Below, in pieces: positions 26,901-33,072 of a stretch of DNA of 64,000 nucleotides; the stretch's first letter is position 1, and the number at the start of each line of letters is the position of its first letter. Under the pieces are notes generated by a model. It worked only from the letters and a program-made list of their open reading frames with translations, ran no database searches and had not been told where the DNA came from. The position numbers and the translations under genes are program-made. The stretch lies in assembly GCA_009917455.1 (NCBI GenBank), contig QZDS01000003.1, positions 186,001 through 250,000 on the forward strand, written 5' to 3'. Source of the stretch: a bacterium 1xD8-48. GTDB taxonomy: Bacteria > Bacillota > Clostridia > Lachnospirales > Lachnospiraceae.

Positions 26901-28695
26901 CCTGATATTCATTTGCCCGCGCGGTATCTAATATCTCCTGCGCGGCATAAATGCCTCCCTCTAAGAGTTCCGATACCTGCCCCGCCGCCTGTTCCCAGGT
27001 CACAAGGGTAGCGCCGGGGACATTTGCAGTGCGTCCGGGCGCGATCTTTATCCCTTCTTTATCGAACCACATGGCATACTTTTCCCCGGCAATCGTAAGC
27101 CCTTTGCCGCCCGTGCCGTATTCATTTTGCAGGAAAGCGGCAGCTTCCCCGATGGATGGGGATTTCTGGTAAAAAGCAGTGATCCGCATGGTGCTTCCCT
27201 TTTCATTACTGCCGCTGGTAAGCGCCCGCCCGATCACTCCTTTTGCCACCTCTGGCACCGCTCTTTTGCCGCTGGCGGGGGATACCGCTCTTTTTTCTTC
27301 CTCCTTTGTCTGGGCGATACGCTCAACCTGTTCCTCCACCGTGGGGAACAGGGACATCTGGAAATAAGCGGGCGCAGAAATGGCGGGCTGATCGCCCGCC
27401 GTTTCCTGTTCTTTCTCTTTGTTTTGTTCTACCGGTATACGATCTCCTGAAGCACCGCTTCCTCCGCCTGCGCTGTCAGGCTGTTCACCGCCTGTACCCA
27501 CGCCATCTGGTCGCGCGCTTTCAGGTTCTCGTCCACTCCCCTTTCTTTCATCATCTCTGCCACCGTCTGGTCTACCTGCTCCTGTGCCTGTTCGTCTATC
27601 TGCCGCAAGTGGGGCATCAGCCGCCCCGTCAGCAGCATGGATGTGTACGTCCCCTGATGGTATTCCTGCAGGAAGGTCTGGCGCAGCATCCCGTACTTCC
27701 CGATCGGCATTTCCTCCAGTTCTTCCTCCCCGTCCAGTATCAGTCCCGGTATCTGGTAATCCCCGTTCTTCATGTATGTCAGTTCTGCCATTTTCTATGC
27801 CCCTTTCTTTGCTTTCACGCTTTAAAGTGTTAAACTGTTCTGTAGCTTTAGTATAATCTATGTCAGTGGATTTTGCAAGAGGTTTTTCAGCCGTTTTCTG
27901 GATATTTTCCTGCCGCATATTTATATGCGTGTTTGCCATCAACTCCCGGTCATAATTCCTGATTACTTTTCCAATCTCCTGCAATATCCCCATAGACAGG
28001 GTACTTGCCGCATTTCCAAGATGGTGCAGGACGGAAGGCGTGGAAAACTCCGTAATGCCAGCCAGTTCCCCGTCATCCAGATAATCGGAAGGCGTGAAGC
28101 CGCAGCGGGTAAGCAGGGTATACTGGACACTTGCTGTCAATGTATTCCGGAAACACACTTCAAGGTTTAACTGGTCAAATTCTTCCAAAAAACTTCCTTC
28201 CGCATCGTAGGCAAGTTCTTTCAGGTATTCCGGGTAGACCTCCCTCACGGCTTTTGCCGCGATCTCCATCAGCCTGTTCCCAGATTCCTCCTCTTTTCCC
28301 TCCCCGTACCGCCTTTCCAATGCGTCAAGGACAGGTGCATAGTGTTCCTCCCTCATCTCCCACAGGTATGGCTCTCTTGCGCCGCGCACAGGCCGCGTGT
28401 CCGCCACGTCAAAGACATATTCCAGATGGGGCCTGCCGGTTTCCGCTCCCCGTATCAGGGCAATCCCTTTGGAGCCTGCCTTTACCCACCGGCGCATTTT
28501 TTCATTCCACAGTTCCATCTCTGCACAGGCCGTAGCGTCAGGGCGCTGTGCATAGATCAAAAGCTGCTCGTCAAACTTGTATTTGTATAACCGTGAAGCC
28601 GTGTTAAGGTACTGTTTCCATCCGTCCACATCCCGCGTGATGTTATGGGCGGTCTGGTTCGCCAGTTCCGACACAAGCTGTAACTTTCTTGCCAT
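17989..28695 (-). CDS. Giant polyvalent protein: ArdC-like N-terminus, N6-methylase and SNF2-type helicase
   Basis: An uninterrupted 3568-aa frame; start at 28695 behind AAAGGAGGA. Modules by residue: ArdC-type single-strand-binding N-terminus (about 1-120); low-complexity Gly/Asp/Arg linker (300-425) that overlies the TnpV frame; two related modules with FLxNEYGxGG (near 525 and 748); Lys/Glu linkers; a DUF6908-like block (near 1310); a MutS-I-like domain (KLVGVEVGEYILFYGKDA, near 1450); two tandem copies of a domain with FCxxEY (near 1638 and 1745); an N6-adenine methylase (LEPSCGIGNFFG near 2020, NVPFGEY near 2088); and an SNF2-type helicase (GAGKT near 2713, VDEAHSFK near 2876, QRAGRIVRRG near 3242). 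It is probably delivered with or acts on incoming DNA to counter restriction and aid establishment. The C-terminus carries the EKPSILKTL motif. Confidence 0.9.
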   Translation of the reverse strand: MARKLQLVSELANQTAHNITRDVDGWKQYLNTASRLYKYKFDEQLLIYAQRPDATACAEMELWNEKMRRWVKAGSKGIALIRGAETGRPHLEYVFDVADTRPVRGAREPYLWEMREEHYAPVLDALERRYGEGKEEESGNRLMEIAAKAVREVYPEYLKELAYDAEGSFLEEFDQLNLEVCFRNTLTASVQYTLLTRCGFTPSDYLDDGELAGITEFSTPSVLHHLGNAASTLSMGILQEIGKVIRNYDRELMANTHINMRQENIQKTAEKPLAKSTDIDYTKATEQFNTLKRESKERGIENGRTDIHEERGLPDTGTDTGRGGRTGGNADREVRDAAPDLPAGIPSGDVHIHAADGAADAPLAADRRTGTGAGRPDGGRDDERKGSGREPESARPDGVGTGGEQPDSAGGGSGASGDRIPVEQNKEKEQETAGDQPAISAPAYFQMSLFPTVEEQVERIAQTKEEEKRAVSPASGKRAVPEVAKGVIGRALTSGSNEKGSTMRITAFYQKSPSIGEAAAFLQNEYGTGGKGLTIAGEKYAMWFDKEGIKIAPGRTANVPGATLVTWEQAAGQVSELLEGGIYAAQEILDTARANEYQELAAQLWYLRQDLSEEAVKGGYLPRVSALYGGFPDSTEKIAGLLEEKISRDGFVAELTSFVGAYEADPDLMRFHFHNPQAVLSRLSELDIEPRQFHALEGFEPAKGSFITEDEIDRMFSRGSGVSEGKMRIYSYFMQGHDAKERADFLKNEYGDGGHGRMGYDEWHDSKGIKFTRSDEASGFDGYDTVKMNWNQVQKRIGELIDTGRYLNPKEMAYTSEYEKIQLARSIYAFYYYCPNTPNPGNSPEWDVNAAERDFKPMLDEPKYSAALYEDMVESFATVTPDESRSYSIMQKAIKDMGAYQRGEYSLFTPLPEETLRAERQKREAAKKEAKEKQNAPKKEKEPAGELEAAARALAKKQKGKVKERADGQLAFDFAAAGAEDAGQAGTDLKDTDSSLEQVKAQEEDVWSRYSLGYGSKGNGLTVWNRLEEVHGDYKTIAHIDAERNVKFYDEKLPEIVKAKIRKVAATEQMDMSVTQKVPIFSTPPQIEPEIQAEKKVEAAPAGKSPVEIYREALSMLSDVVRQSSFYSYLRDRETDYDGAAAELDNELGFFINEIAESQPELYDAFQSLPMFRAWMVEDILERTYQDVVTDSRDAIERHTGDADAPEWAKEPETDAEQAVTENPETVSVENSDEISPEESGRTEGKGTGEAKTQDKKKGRTLPELNYRAFLRLFPDFTKENYTAMQFKAGESMMPLHIEAIGNGEISIAHYYRQNGDTMADPEMTFRIDHEKGTLEPLTYQQDSLGLYQQVYPEPGRWIPKLRKDLNRFANQWFHNIEIQNYIPERAVMEADGNRTEISYQDGKPVIQEEPAPVLEETEKGAGTKQEDTNLTPNVEEYLNLKAEHPDKLVGVEVGEYILFYGKDAQAAAPALSAKLLTKEIPGLGETPVTGGKGWQAVVKDLLEHGQSVVIARPDPESGENAPYEIVKERDIADYIPLGMKLTIDGRHMEVDSIDYENGRVSLKDLDMQGWFPIFREESVPFVRECVEQEWENSLESGELPEEAPQAEKEAGGQEEETHTLADSADFKEAMRLLEDFCNSEYDDGVVDLGNPEHLEIAFTNTEDEQHDIQVEVNLLDHSISQFFDGVCVDKREYGSIRELIDTELSRLDFDELVRLDASVEKLLDRQGSSELEEAKRLIEDFCLDEYEQDSVDFSNLAKVPLAYGVTDSGGLEVQVNVDLIHFSLSQYVDGKCVEERQYDSLRELIDGELAFLDYDQLIYLEPGTEERLEAELNEKIRWEEMQGAREGVTPTEWETTGREEEEPPDMVEIEGGEIVTEGPAEGYSTGLPYDIVIEKLHFGPDRHNFHITDDALGTGGQKAKYQDNLAAIRTLTQIEAENRLATEQEQEVLSRYVGWGGLSQAFDADNEKWGKEYTELKELLTPAEYESARSTVLNAHYTSPIVIKAMYEAVKRMDFTPGNILEPSCGIGNFFGLVPEEFEKSNLYGVELDSLTGRIAKQLYQRAEITVGGFETTEHPNDFFDLAVGNVPFGEYKVHDKQYDKQNLLIHDYFLTKTLDKVRPGGVVAFITSKGTMDKANGKVREALAQKADLLGAVRLPNNAFKANAGTDVTADILFFQKRGSAPEKLPDWVNVGQTEDGIPINNYYLQNPDMVLGKMAFWENMYGNATETACVPLEGADLKEQLAEAVTHIRTPDRELLHMDAPEQAEEEKTETIPADPNVRNFSFTEKGGKLYFRENSRMKQIEVGKTPAARIRGMIAIRDSARRLIDLQLSGAEDAEIGKEQAKLNALYDNFQKKYGLLGSAGNRLAFRQDSSYPLLCSLEVLDEEGNLKRKADMFTKRTIQHRQPVTSVDTAVEALGVSIGERACVDLGFMASLMGGGDKIPQIISDLKGIIFKDPDSGPAVISEENTDWHKGWQTADEYLSGDVRRKLEKAKKAAEEYPEFSANVEALLAVQPKDLTAPEISVRIGAPWIDTKYYKQFLFELLQTPGRLQNGRIDVLYSDVTGEWRIKGKSEDSITNTRVHTTYGTKRINAYEIFEASLNQRSVQIFDTHRDADGKEIRVLNEKETAIAQQKQDAMKEAFHDWIFKDPERRTDLCAVYNRMFNSTRPREYDGRHINFIGMNPEIKLEPHQRNAVARILYGGNTLLAHVVGAGKTYEMIAAAMESKRLGLCKKSIMVVPNHLTEQWGGDFLTLYPGAKVLVATKKDFEPKNRKRFCARIATGDYDAVIIGHSQFEKIPISPERQMAIIQDQIDEIVFAIAEAKANREEKFTVKQMEKTKKNLEAKIKKLYDKKKDDTVTFEELGVDRLFVDEAHSFKNLYMHTKMRNVAGISQTDAQKSSDMFAKCRYMDEITGGRGVVFATGTPVSNSMVELYTMMRYLQYSMLEEGYRDSTGKIRSLKHFDNWAATFGEQVTAVELKPEGTGFRLKTRFARFYNLPELINRWKEAADIQTADMLKLPVPEAEYVTVQTEPSEAQKAMVKSLADRAEKIRKEKIDPRIDNMLKITSDGRKLALDQRIMNPLLPDDPGSKVNACVDNVFRIWQESAETKGTQLIFSDLSTPKGKAEPKKEEAKENTEGTETEAAATEEETAMEASVYEDIRKKLIAKGIPPQEIAFIHDAGTETQKAELFAKVRNGQVRVLLGSTQKMGAGTNVQTKLVASHDLDCPWRPADLEQRAGRIVRRGNENDHVKIYRYVTKGTFDAYTWGLVESKQKFIGQIMTSKSPARSIEDVDATALSYAEVKMLATGDVRIKEKMDLDIQVTKLKMLKSNHQAQQYEMQDKVRGYYPNKIKETQLYIDCLNADLPVLEAHPVKEDAFSMTVMGNVYTERKEAGKAIVAACRLMDDPGKEIELGEYRGFPMKLMFDGAKFKVTMKQHLTHTAELSDDVVGNITRINNALEKIPQSLANHKENMARLHKELESAKEEAERPFAQEAELQEKSARLAELNTVLDNEEKGRGTEPPRETEEDAERGNEKPSILKTLKEYERPAPANFGAERGQEREAI
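27429..27791 (-). CDS. TnpV-like protein, encoded in another frame inside the giant gene
   Basis: A complete 120-aa frame, offset from the giant gene's frame and wholly inside it. It begins MAELTYMKNGDYQIPGLILD behind GAAAGGGGC and reads PIGKYGMLRQTFLQEY...SMLLTGRLMPHLRQIDEQAQ...LKARDQMAWVQAVNSLTAQAEE, the hallmark of the TnpV family annotated on Clostridial transposons and ICEs. The giant protein in the same stretch is only Gly/Asp/Arg-rich linker, so the TnpV frame looks like the constrained one. The function of TnpV is not known to me. Expression would need internal initiation. Confidence 0.7.
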   Translation of the reverse strand: MAELTYMKNGDYQIPGLILDGEEELEEMPIGKYGMLRQTFLQEYHQGTYTSMLLTGRLMPHLRQIDEQAQEQVDQTVAEMMKERGVDENLKARDQMAWVQAVNSLTAQAEEAVLQEIVYR

Positions 28696-28716
28696 GTGTA
28701 TCCTCCTTTTTTGCAG

Positions 28717-28756
28717 AAAAAAGCCCATGACCGGCACTCTGCCTTTGTCATGGGCT
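28717..28756 (-). terminator. Terminator in the leader of the giant gene
   Basis: AAGCCCATGAC / GTCATGGGCTT stem followed on the minus strand by six T. The giant gene's start codon is 22 bp downstream, leaving no room for a new promoter. Confidence 0.8.
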
Positions 28757-28793
28757 TTTCCTGTTTTTTATGCTGTTTTGGTCGTCTGCGTTC

Positions 28794-29018
28794 TTATACG
28801 CTTTCCCGGACTTTCCCTGCCATATACCGTATCAGTTCATCCGGTGTAGGGATTTCCCCTTTCCGCGGCACCTGCCTCTGGTAAGCCGCCGTGACGCCGC
28901 CGTCCTTCGGCGGGTTCTGGTAGGCAGCCGTGATCGCCGCCTGCATATCCTCTTTTACTTCTTTTACGCTCACGCCGTTTTCCCGCGCGATCTTCCGGTA
29001 TATCTTCCTCATGCTCAT
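28794..29018 (-). CDS. Small Spo0A C-terminal-domain-like protein
   Basis: A 74-aa protein beginning MSMRKIYRKIARENGVSVKE, followed by VKEDMQAAITAAYQNPP and ending PTPDELIRYMAGKV. The arrangement (IARENGVSxxEVxxxMQxAI) resembles the DNA-binding end of Spo0A, and similar short ICE proteins are annotated that way. The start at 29018 has GGGGG at suitable spacing. It is divergent from the XRE regulator at 29172 with a palindromic operator between them. It may act as a regulator of the element; a paired TGTCGAA palindrome lies at 63191. DNA binding is inferred. Confidence 0.65.
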   Translation of the reverse strand: MSMRKIYRKIARENGVSVKEVKEDMQAAITAAYQNPPKDGGVTAAYQRQVPRKGEIPTPDELIRYMAGKVRESV

Positions 29019-29105
29019 CCTGATTCCCCCTTTATCCTGCACATATACTTAAAATCTATATGTAGCCTGATTATAGGGAATTATATTCTATATGTCAAGC
29101 GTTTT

Positions 29106-29122
29106 AGAGAATACAATTCTCT
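29106..29122. promoter_or_regulatory. Palindromic operator in the divergent promoter
   Basis: AGAGAATACAATTCTCT is a perfect 7-3-7 palindrome between the Spo0A-C-like gene and the XRE gene. Related GAATxxxATT strings flank it (GGAATTATATTC at 29078; GGAATACAATG at 29140). It is a likely binding site of the XRE protein. Confidence 0.6.
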
Positions 29123-29171
29123 ATAAATACCCATCCTATGGAATACAATGATAGAAAAAGGAAGGTGTTGT

Positions 29172-29480
29172 ATGATGGAAGAATTATTTCGGCAGAGGCT
29201 GGCACAGCTCCGCATCCAGAAAGGAGTGTCCGCAAGGGATATGAGCCTGTCTTTAGGGCAGAGCGAAAGCTATATCAATAAGATTGAAAACGGGAAATCC
29301 CTGCCGTCTATGCAGGTTTTCTTTTATATCTGCGATTACTTTGGCATCTCCCCGCAGGAGTTCTTTGACGCAGATAACCACAATCCCACAGCAGCCGGCG
29401 CGCTTGCCGACGATATAAAATCGCTGACAGACAGCCAGATTGCCAGCATTGCAGACATTGTGAAGGGGCTGAAACGGTAA
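29172..29480 (+). CDS. XRE family transcriptional regulator
   Basis: A 102-aa repressor-type protein with a helix-turn-helix at about residues 8-62 (RQRLAQLRIQKGVSARDMSLSLGQSESYINKIENGKSLPSMQVFFYICDYFGI) and a short C-terminal part that may dimerise. The start at 29172 has GGAAGG 6 nt upstream. It is one of two plus-strand genes accepted here and is divergently transcribed from the leftward operon that begins with the Spo0A-C-like gene. Regulators of this type often hold ICE transfer operons off; the palindrome at 29106 is a likely target. Confidence 0.9.
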   Translation: MMEELFRQRLAQLRIQKGVSARDMSLSLGQSESYINKIENGKSLPSMQVFFYICDYFGISPQEFFDADNHNPTAAGALADDIKSLTDSQIASIADIVKGLKR

Positions 29481-29509
29481 ATGTAAAACCGTCAGCCCCA
29501 TCTTTTTTT
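29465..29509 (+). terminator. Terminator of the XRE gene
   Basis: GGGGCTGaaACGGT pairs with ACCGTcAGCCCC, followed by seven T on the plus strand. It overlaps the 3' ends of both convergent genes. Confidence 0.85.
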
Positions 29510-29764
29510 GTTCATCTGCTCCACGACCTCCCTCTGCGCCGCCGACAGGATGCGGGGCGGCTTTATTTTCAGCCACTTTTTCGGGAGTTCGTATGTTTCC
29601 CCTCCGCAGCCGTTGTCCTCCGTCCGGCGCACCTGCTCCGGATAGGATTCGCACAGCGCCGCAAGTTGTTTCTTTAAAGCGTCATTATAGGTAAATATGC
29701 TTGCTTTCCTTTCTGCCTCATTAAAGAGGAATATCGTCTCTCTCTCATAATTTGACAGTTTCAT
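29492..29764 (-). CDS. Small conserved ICE protein of unknown function, 90 aa
   Basis: Begins MKLSNYERETIFLFNEAERK; continues with YTYN-type and ELPKKWLKIKPPRI segments that I recognise from equivalent small ORFs in Tn1549-type elements, where they are annotated hypothetical. No membrane helix or catalytic motif is seen. The start overlaps the stop of the 155-aa gene by 4 nt (ATGA), so the two are coupled. It is convergent with the XRE gene. Confidence 0.7.
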   Translation of the reverse strand: MKLSNYERETIFLFNEAERKASIFTYNDALKKQLAALCESYPEQVRRTEDNGCGGETYELPKKWLKIKPPRILSAAQREVVEQMNKKRWG

Positions 29765-30228
29765 AACGACGCCTCCTGCTTTACCCGTCCCCCGGCAGGA
29801 GCCGCAGGCCGGGCGAGCCCCTCTTGGTTCTGTCTCAGGTTTCTAAGGAGTGACGGGCGGGATTCCCTTAAATCTTCCCGTTCCCCATCGGCCCGCTCAT
29901 GGAGGTTCTTACGCGCCGCTTCATGGCTGCAGAAATATTTCCCCCAATAAAAGTTTTCCCCTCCCTTCTGCTCGTCGTTTAGCATGTTGCGCTCCCATGT
30001 GACATAGGGAAGCGGCGCAGCAGGGTTCTTAGCCAGGACAAACTCCTTCTCTCCCACGATCTCATTCTCCAGTATCACATAATTCTGGTTGACGCGGGGC
30101 TTTTCATTGTTCGGGATTCCGTCGATCATGTTCATGTTCTGCTCCGCAGACAGTTCCGCCGCCCGCAGGTGGTTCTCTTTCCCATCCTGCCCTTCAGCCT
30201 GTTTTTTTATTTCCTTTTCTCTGTTCAT
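29761..30228 (-). CDS. Unknown ICE protein, possibly DUF4316-like
   Basis: A 155-aa charged protein. The N-terminal half has EQNMNMIDGIPNNEKP, similar to a segment I associate with DUF4316-type ICE proteins; the middle has YVTWERNMLNDEQKGGENFYWGKYFCSHEAA. The C-terminus has RPSLLRNLRQ, one instance of the KPSxxxxL-type tail found in several proteins of this element. No membrane helix. It lies 17 bp downstream of the topoisomerase gene. Function unknown. Confidence 0.6.
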   Translation of the reverse strand: MNREKEIKKQAEGQDGKENHLRAAELSAEQNMNMIDGIPNNEKPRVNQNYVILENEIVGEKEFVLAKNPAAPLPYVTWERNMLNDEQKGGENFYWGKYFCSHEAARKNLHERADGEREDLRESRPSLLRNLRQNQEGLARPAAPAGGRVKQEASL

Positions 30229-30244
30229 CCGTTATCCCTGCCTT

Positions 30245-32353
30245 TCATTTTTTCTTTCCAAATTCCAGCCTGAAATTTACATATTTTCCGCCTGTGTCCT
30301 CCATGACAATCGTTGCGTCGTACATGATGCCTTTCTTTTCGGAGTACAGCCCTGTCATCTTCACTTTGCCGTCTTTTAACAGGGCAGCGGCTGTCCTTTT
30401 TGTCAGTTCCTTGCGTTTGCTCTTAAAATAGGGGTTTTCTTTCCACAGGGCGAAACCGCAGGGTACGGCATCTTTATAAGCGGAACAGTAAAAGCTCTTT
30501 TTCCCCTCATAGACCGGTTTCCCGCACCGCGGGCACTTCCCCACTGCCTCCCTGCCGGAAGCGGATAAAATATTCCCCGTACCAGCCGCCGCATCCCCAT
30601 AAGATTTCACCAGACTGCAAACCATATCGGTAATCCCTTCCATGAAATCCTCCGGGGAACGCTGTCTGCGCTCCACTTCCTTCAGCGCGGCTTCCCATTC
30701 TGCTGTCAGGCCGGCAGATTTTACGCCCTCCGGAAGCACCTTTATCAGTTCCATGCCCCGTGCCGTAGGGACAAGGAGTTTCTTTTTCCGCTCCACAAAT
30801 CCGCCCCTGACCAGCTTTTCGATCACGCCGGCGCGGGTGGCCGGGGTTCCAAGCCCCTTACGCTCTGCATCCTCGATCTGTGCAAATTCCTCCGCCCCTG
30901 CGTTTTCCATTGCACTGAGCAGGGAATCTTCCGTATAGCGGGCCGGCGGGCTTGTGGTTCCCTCATGCAGCACAGCTTCCTTTACTGCCACAGTCTCTCC
31001 CCTGCTCAACTCCGGCAAAAGCGCCTGTGTTTTCTCTGCTTCCGGCCTGCTTTTCAACGTGTCCTGAAATGCCTGCTCCAGCCCTTTCCAGCCCGCAGAG
31101 ATTTCCATGCGCCCCTTCGCCGTAAATTCCGTATCGGCACATATACATACCACCGCCGTATCTGCAAACTTATGTTTCTCCGGGCAGACAGCGCATAAAA
31201 GCCGCGCTGCGGTCAGGGAAAGAATATTGCGCTCCCCGGTTGGCAGTTCCTCCAGATTTACCTTTGCCACTTCTTTTGTCGGGATGATGGCGTGGTGGTC
31301 GCTGACTTTGGCATTGCATACCACCTGCGCCGCTTCCACCGCGCCATCAAAACCGGACGCAAAAGGAAATGCCGCCGCTACCGACTGGCAGAGTGCAGGC
31401 AGGTGTGCCGCCATATCCTCTGTCAGATAACGGGAATCCGTGCGCGGATATGTGGCCAGTTTTTTCTCATATAAAAGCTGGATATAATCTAAGGTCTGCT
31501 GTGCAGTATAGCCGTATATCCGGTTGGCCTCCCTCTGTAATGTTGTCAGGTCGTATAATTTCGGCGGCTTCTCCGCCCGCTCCTGCCTTTGGGCGGACTG
31601 CACCGTGGCATTTTTCCCCATGCACAGTTTTCGCAGTTTCTCCGCATCCGTCCTGCTCTTAAACCGCCCACTGGATAAACAGAAAGCGCCGCAGTCAAGG
31701 TCAACCGTATAGAATTTCTCTTTCTGAAATCCCGTAACAGCCTGTTCCCGGTCTGCCAGGAGCGCCAGGGTCGGCGTCATAACGCGCCCTACATTCAGGG
31801 TCTTTCCCCGGTACAGGGTTGTGAACAGGCGGGTCGCGTTGATTCCCACCAGCCAGTCCGCTTTGGCGCGGCACAGGGCTGCTTCATAGAGGGCATCGTA
31901 CTTTTCACCGGGCATCAGGTTTTCAAATCCCGCACGGATCGCGGAATCCTCCATTGAGGAAATCCAGAGCCGTTTAAAGGGCTTCTTACAGCCTGCCTCC
32001 CGGTAGACCAGACGGAAGATCAGTTCTCCCTCCCGGCCTGCGTCCGTCGCTTCTATGAGTTCCGAAACGTCACTCCTCTCCATCAGCGATTGAATGATTT
32101 TAAACTGCTTTTTTGTTCCGGGGGACACGGTAAACTTCCACGGGGCGGGCAGGATCGGCAGATCCTCCCTTGCCCATTTAGAATAGCGCGCGTCATAGCA
32201 GTCCGCATTGGCAAGTTCCACCAGATGGCCCACGCACCATGAAATGATATATCCATTCCCTTCTATGTACCCGTCCCTTCTCCCCTTAACGCCAAGTGCA
32301 GCGGCGATTGCCTGGGATACGCTGGGTTTCTCCGCCAGGACTAAGACTGCCAT
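30245..32353 (-). CDS. topB: Type IA DNA topoisomerase III
   Basis: A 702-aa topoisomerase that relaxes or decatenates DNA during ICE transfer or replication. TOPRIM domain at 1-150 with N-terminal EKPSVSQAIA and the metal-binding DAGREGE (104-110); catalytic Tyr302 in TYPRTDSRYL; C-terminal zinc-ribbon-like CPRCGKPVYEGKKSFYCSAYKD. The length matches other ICE-borne TopB proteins. The start at 32353 overlaps the end of the wall-protein gene by 13 nt, indicating coupling. Family members are standard in Tn1549-type elements. Confidence 0.95.
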   Translation of the reverse strand: MAVLVLAEKPSVSQAIAAALGVKGRRDGYIEGNGYIISWCVGHLVELANADCYDARYSKWAREDLPILPAPWKFTVSPGTKKQFKIIQSLMERSDVSELIEATDAGREGELIFRLVYREAGCKKPFKRLWISSMEDSAIRAGFENLMPGEKYDALYEAALCRAKADWLVGINATRLFTTLYRGKTLNVGRVMTPTLALLADREQAVTGFQKEKFYTVDLDCGAFCLSSGRFKSRTDAEKLRKLCMGKNATVQSAQRQERAEKPPKLYDLTTLQREANRIYGYTAQQTLDYIQLLYEKKLATYPRTDSRYLTEDMAAHLPALCQSVAAAFPFASGFDGAVEAAQVVCNAKVSDHHAIIPTKEVAKVNLEELPTGERNILSLTAARLLCAVCPEKHKFADTAVVCICADTEFTAKGRMEISAGWKGLEQAFQDTLKSRPEAEKTQALLPELSRGETVAVKEAVLHEGTTSPPARYTEDSLLSAMENAGAEEFAQIEDAERKGLGTPATRAGVIEKLVRGGFVERKKKLLVPTARGMELIKVLPEGVKSAGLTAEWEAALKEVERRQRSPEDFMEGITDMVCSLVKSYGDAAAGTGNILSASGREAVGKCPRCGKPVYEGKKSFYCSAYKDAVPCGFALWKENPYFKSKRKELTKRTAAALLKDGKVKMTGLYSEKKGIMYDATIVMEDTGGKYVNFRLEFGKKK

Positions 32354-33057
32354 AAGTGCGCACCTCCTTTTCTCTGGTTCCTGCCATCCATACGACGCAG
32401 CTCAAAGCCGCACAGGAACGCGGCGGCAAAACAGAATAAAGAAAAGACGTATGCCCGGACAGGAGGTATCTGCCCTGTTTTGGGGATAATATCCTGCGGA
32501 TTTACATTCTTTAAGTCGATTTCACTTGTCACCTCTGCTAACGTAGTCTCCCCTCCCCATACAGTAAACACAATCCGGGCAGGCTCTGTGCCATATCCGG
32601 ACGGGGCTTTTAGCTGTTTCAGGTAATAGTCCCCCACAGGCAGGGACAGCGAAGCGGCCCCGTCCTTTAAAGTAAGTTCCCCTTTCTTTGCGCCATTGTT
32701 TTCATACACTGCAAACACCGCACCAGAGAGCCTCTCCCCGGTGCCGGCGGCAGCGTTCTGAATCCGCAGGGTGCCAGAATCTCTCTGGGCGGTCTGGGAC
32801 TTTGCTTCTTCTTTCTTCGGTTCCGTCTCCTGCTTTGGTTTTGCTTCCTGATCTGCCTCCGCTTCCTGCTTTGTTTCTGTCCCTCTTTCATAAACGGCGC
32901 TTTCTGTTTCTTCCCCGGCTTCCACATCCGCAGGCTTGCCCTCCATAGTCTCCGTCCATGTGACGGGTTCCGGCTCCGGTGCCGCCCATGCTGTCATAGG
33001 CACCGACAAAAGCAGGAACAGGCATACCGTTGTAAAAATTGTTTTAATCTGTTTCAA
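32341..33057 (-). CDS. SpaA-like wall-anchored protein with IPKTG motif
   Basis: A 238-aa surface protein. Signal peptide (about 1-25, ending TAWA), acidic Glu/Lys-rich stalk (40-92), a SpaA/Cna-B type beta domain (95-180: LRIQNAAAGTGERLSGAVFAV...GDYYLKQLKAPSGY), then IPKTG (about 192) before a hydrophobic helix and basic tail. The start is TTG at 33057, behind AGGAGG 8 nt upstream. A sortase is encoded directly upstream (33073), so this is its likely substrate. It probably mediates contact between mating cells. Confidence 0.85.
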   Translation of the reverse strand: MKQIKTIFTTVCLFLLLSVPMTAWAAPEPEPVTWTETMEGKPADVEAGEETESAVYERGTETKQEAEADQEAKPKQETEPKKEEAKSQTAQRDSGTLRIQNAAAGTGERLSGAVFAVYENNGAKKGELTLKDGAASLSLPVGDYYLKQLKAPSGYGTEPARIVFTVWGGETTLAEVTSEIDLKNVNPQDIIPKTGQIPPVRAYVFSLFCFAAAFLCGFELRRMDGRNQRKGGAHLWQS

Positions 33058-33072
33058 TCTGTTTTCCTCCTT

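Noticed and set aside
17989..28695. Giant frame as a fusion artefact of several genes
   Set aside because: No frameshift is needed anywhere, domain order matches polyvalent ICE proteins, and one strong ribosome site serves the whole frame.
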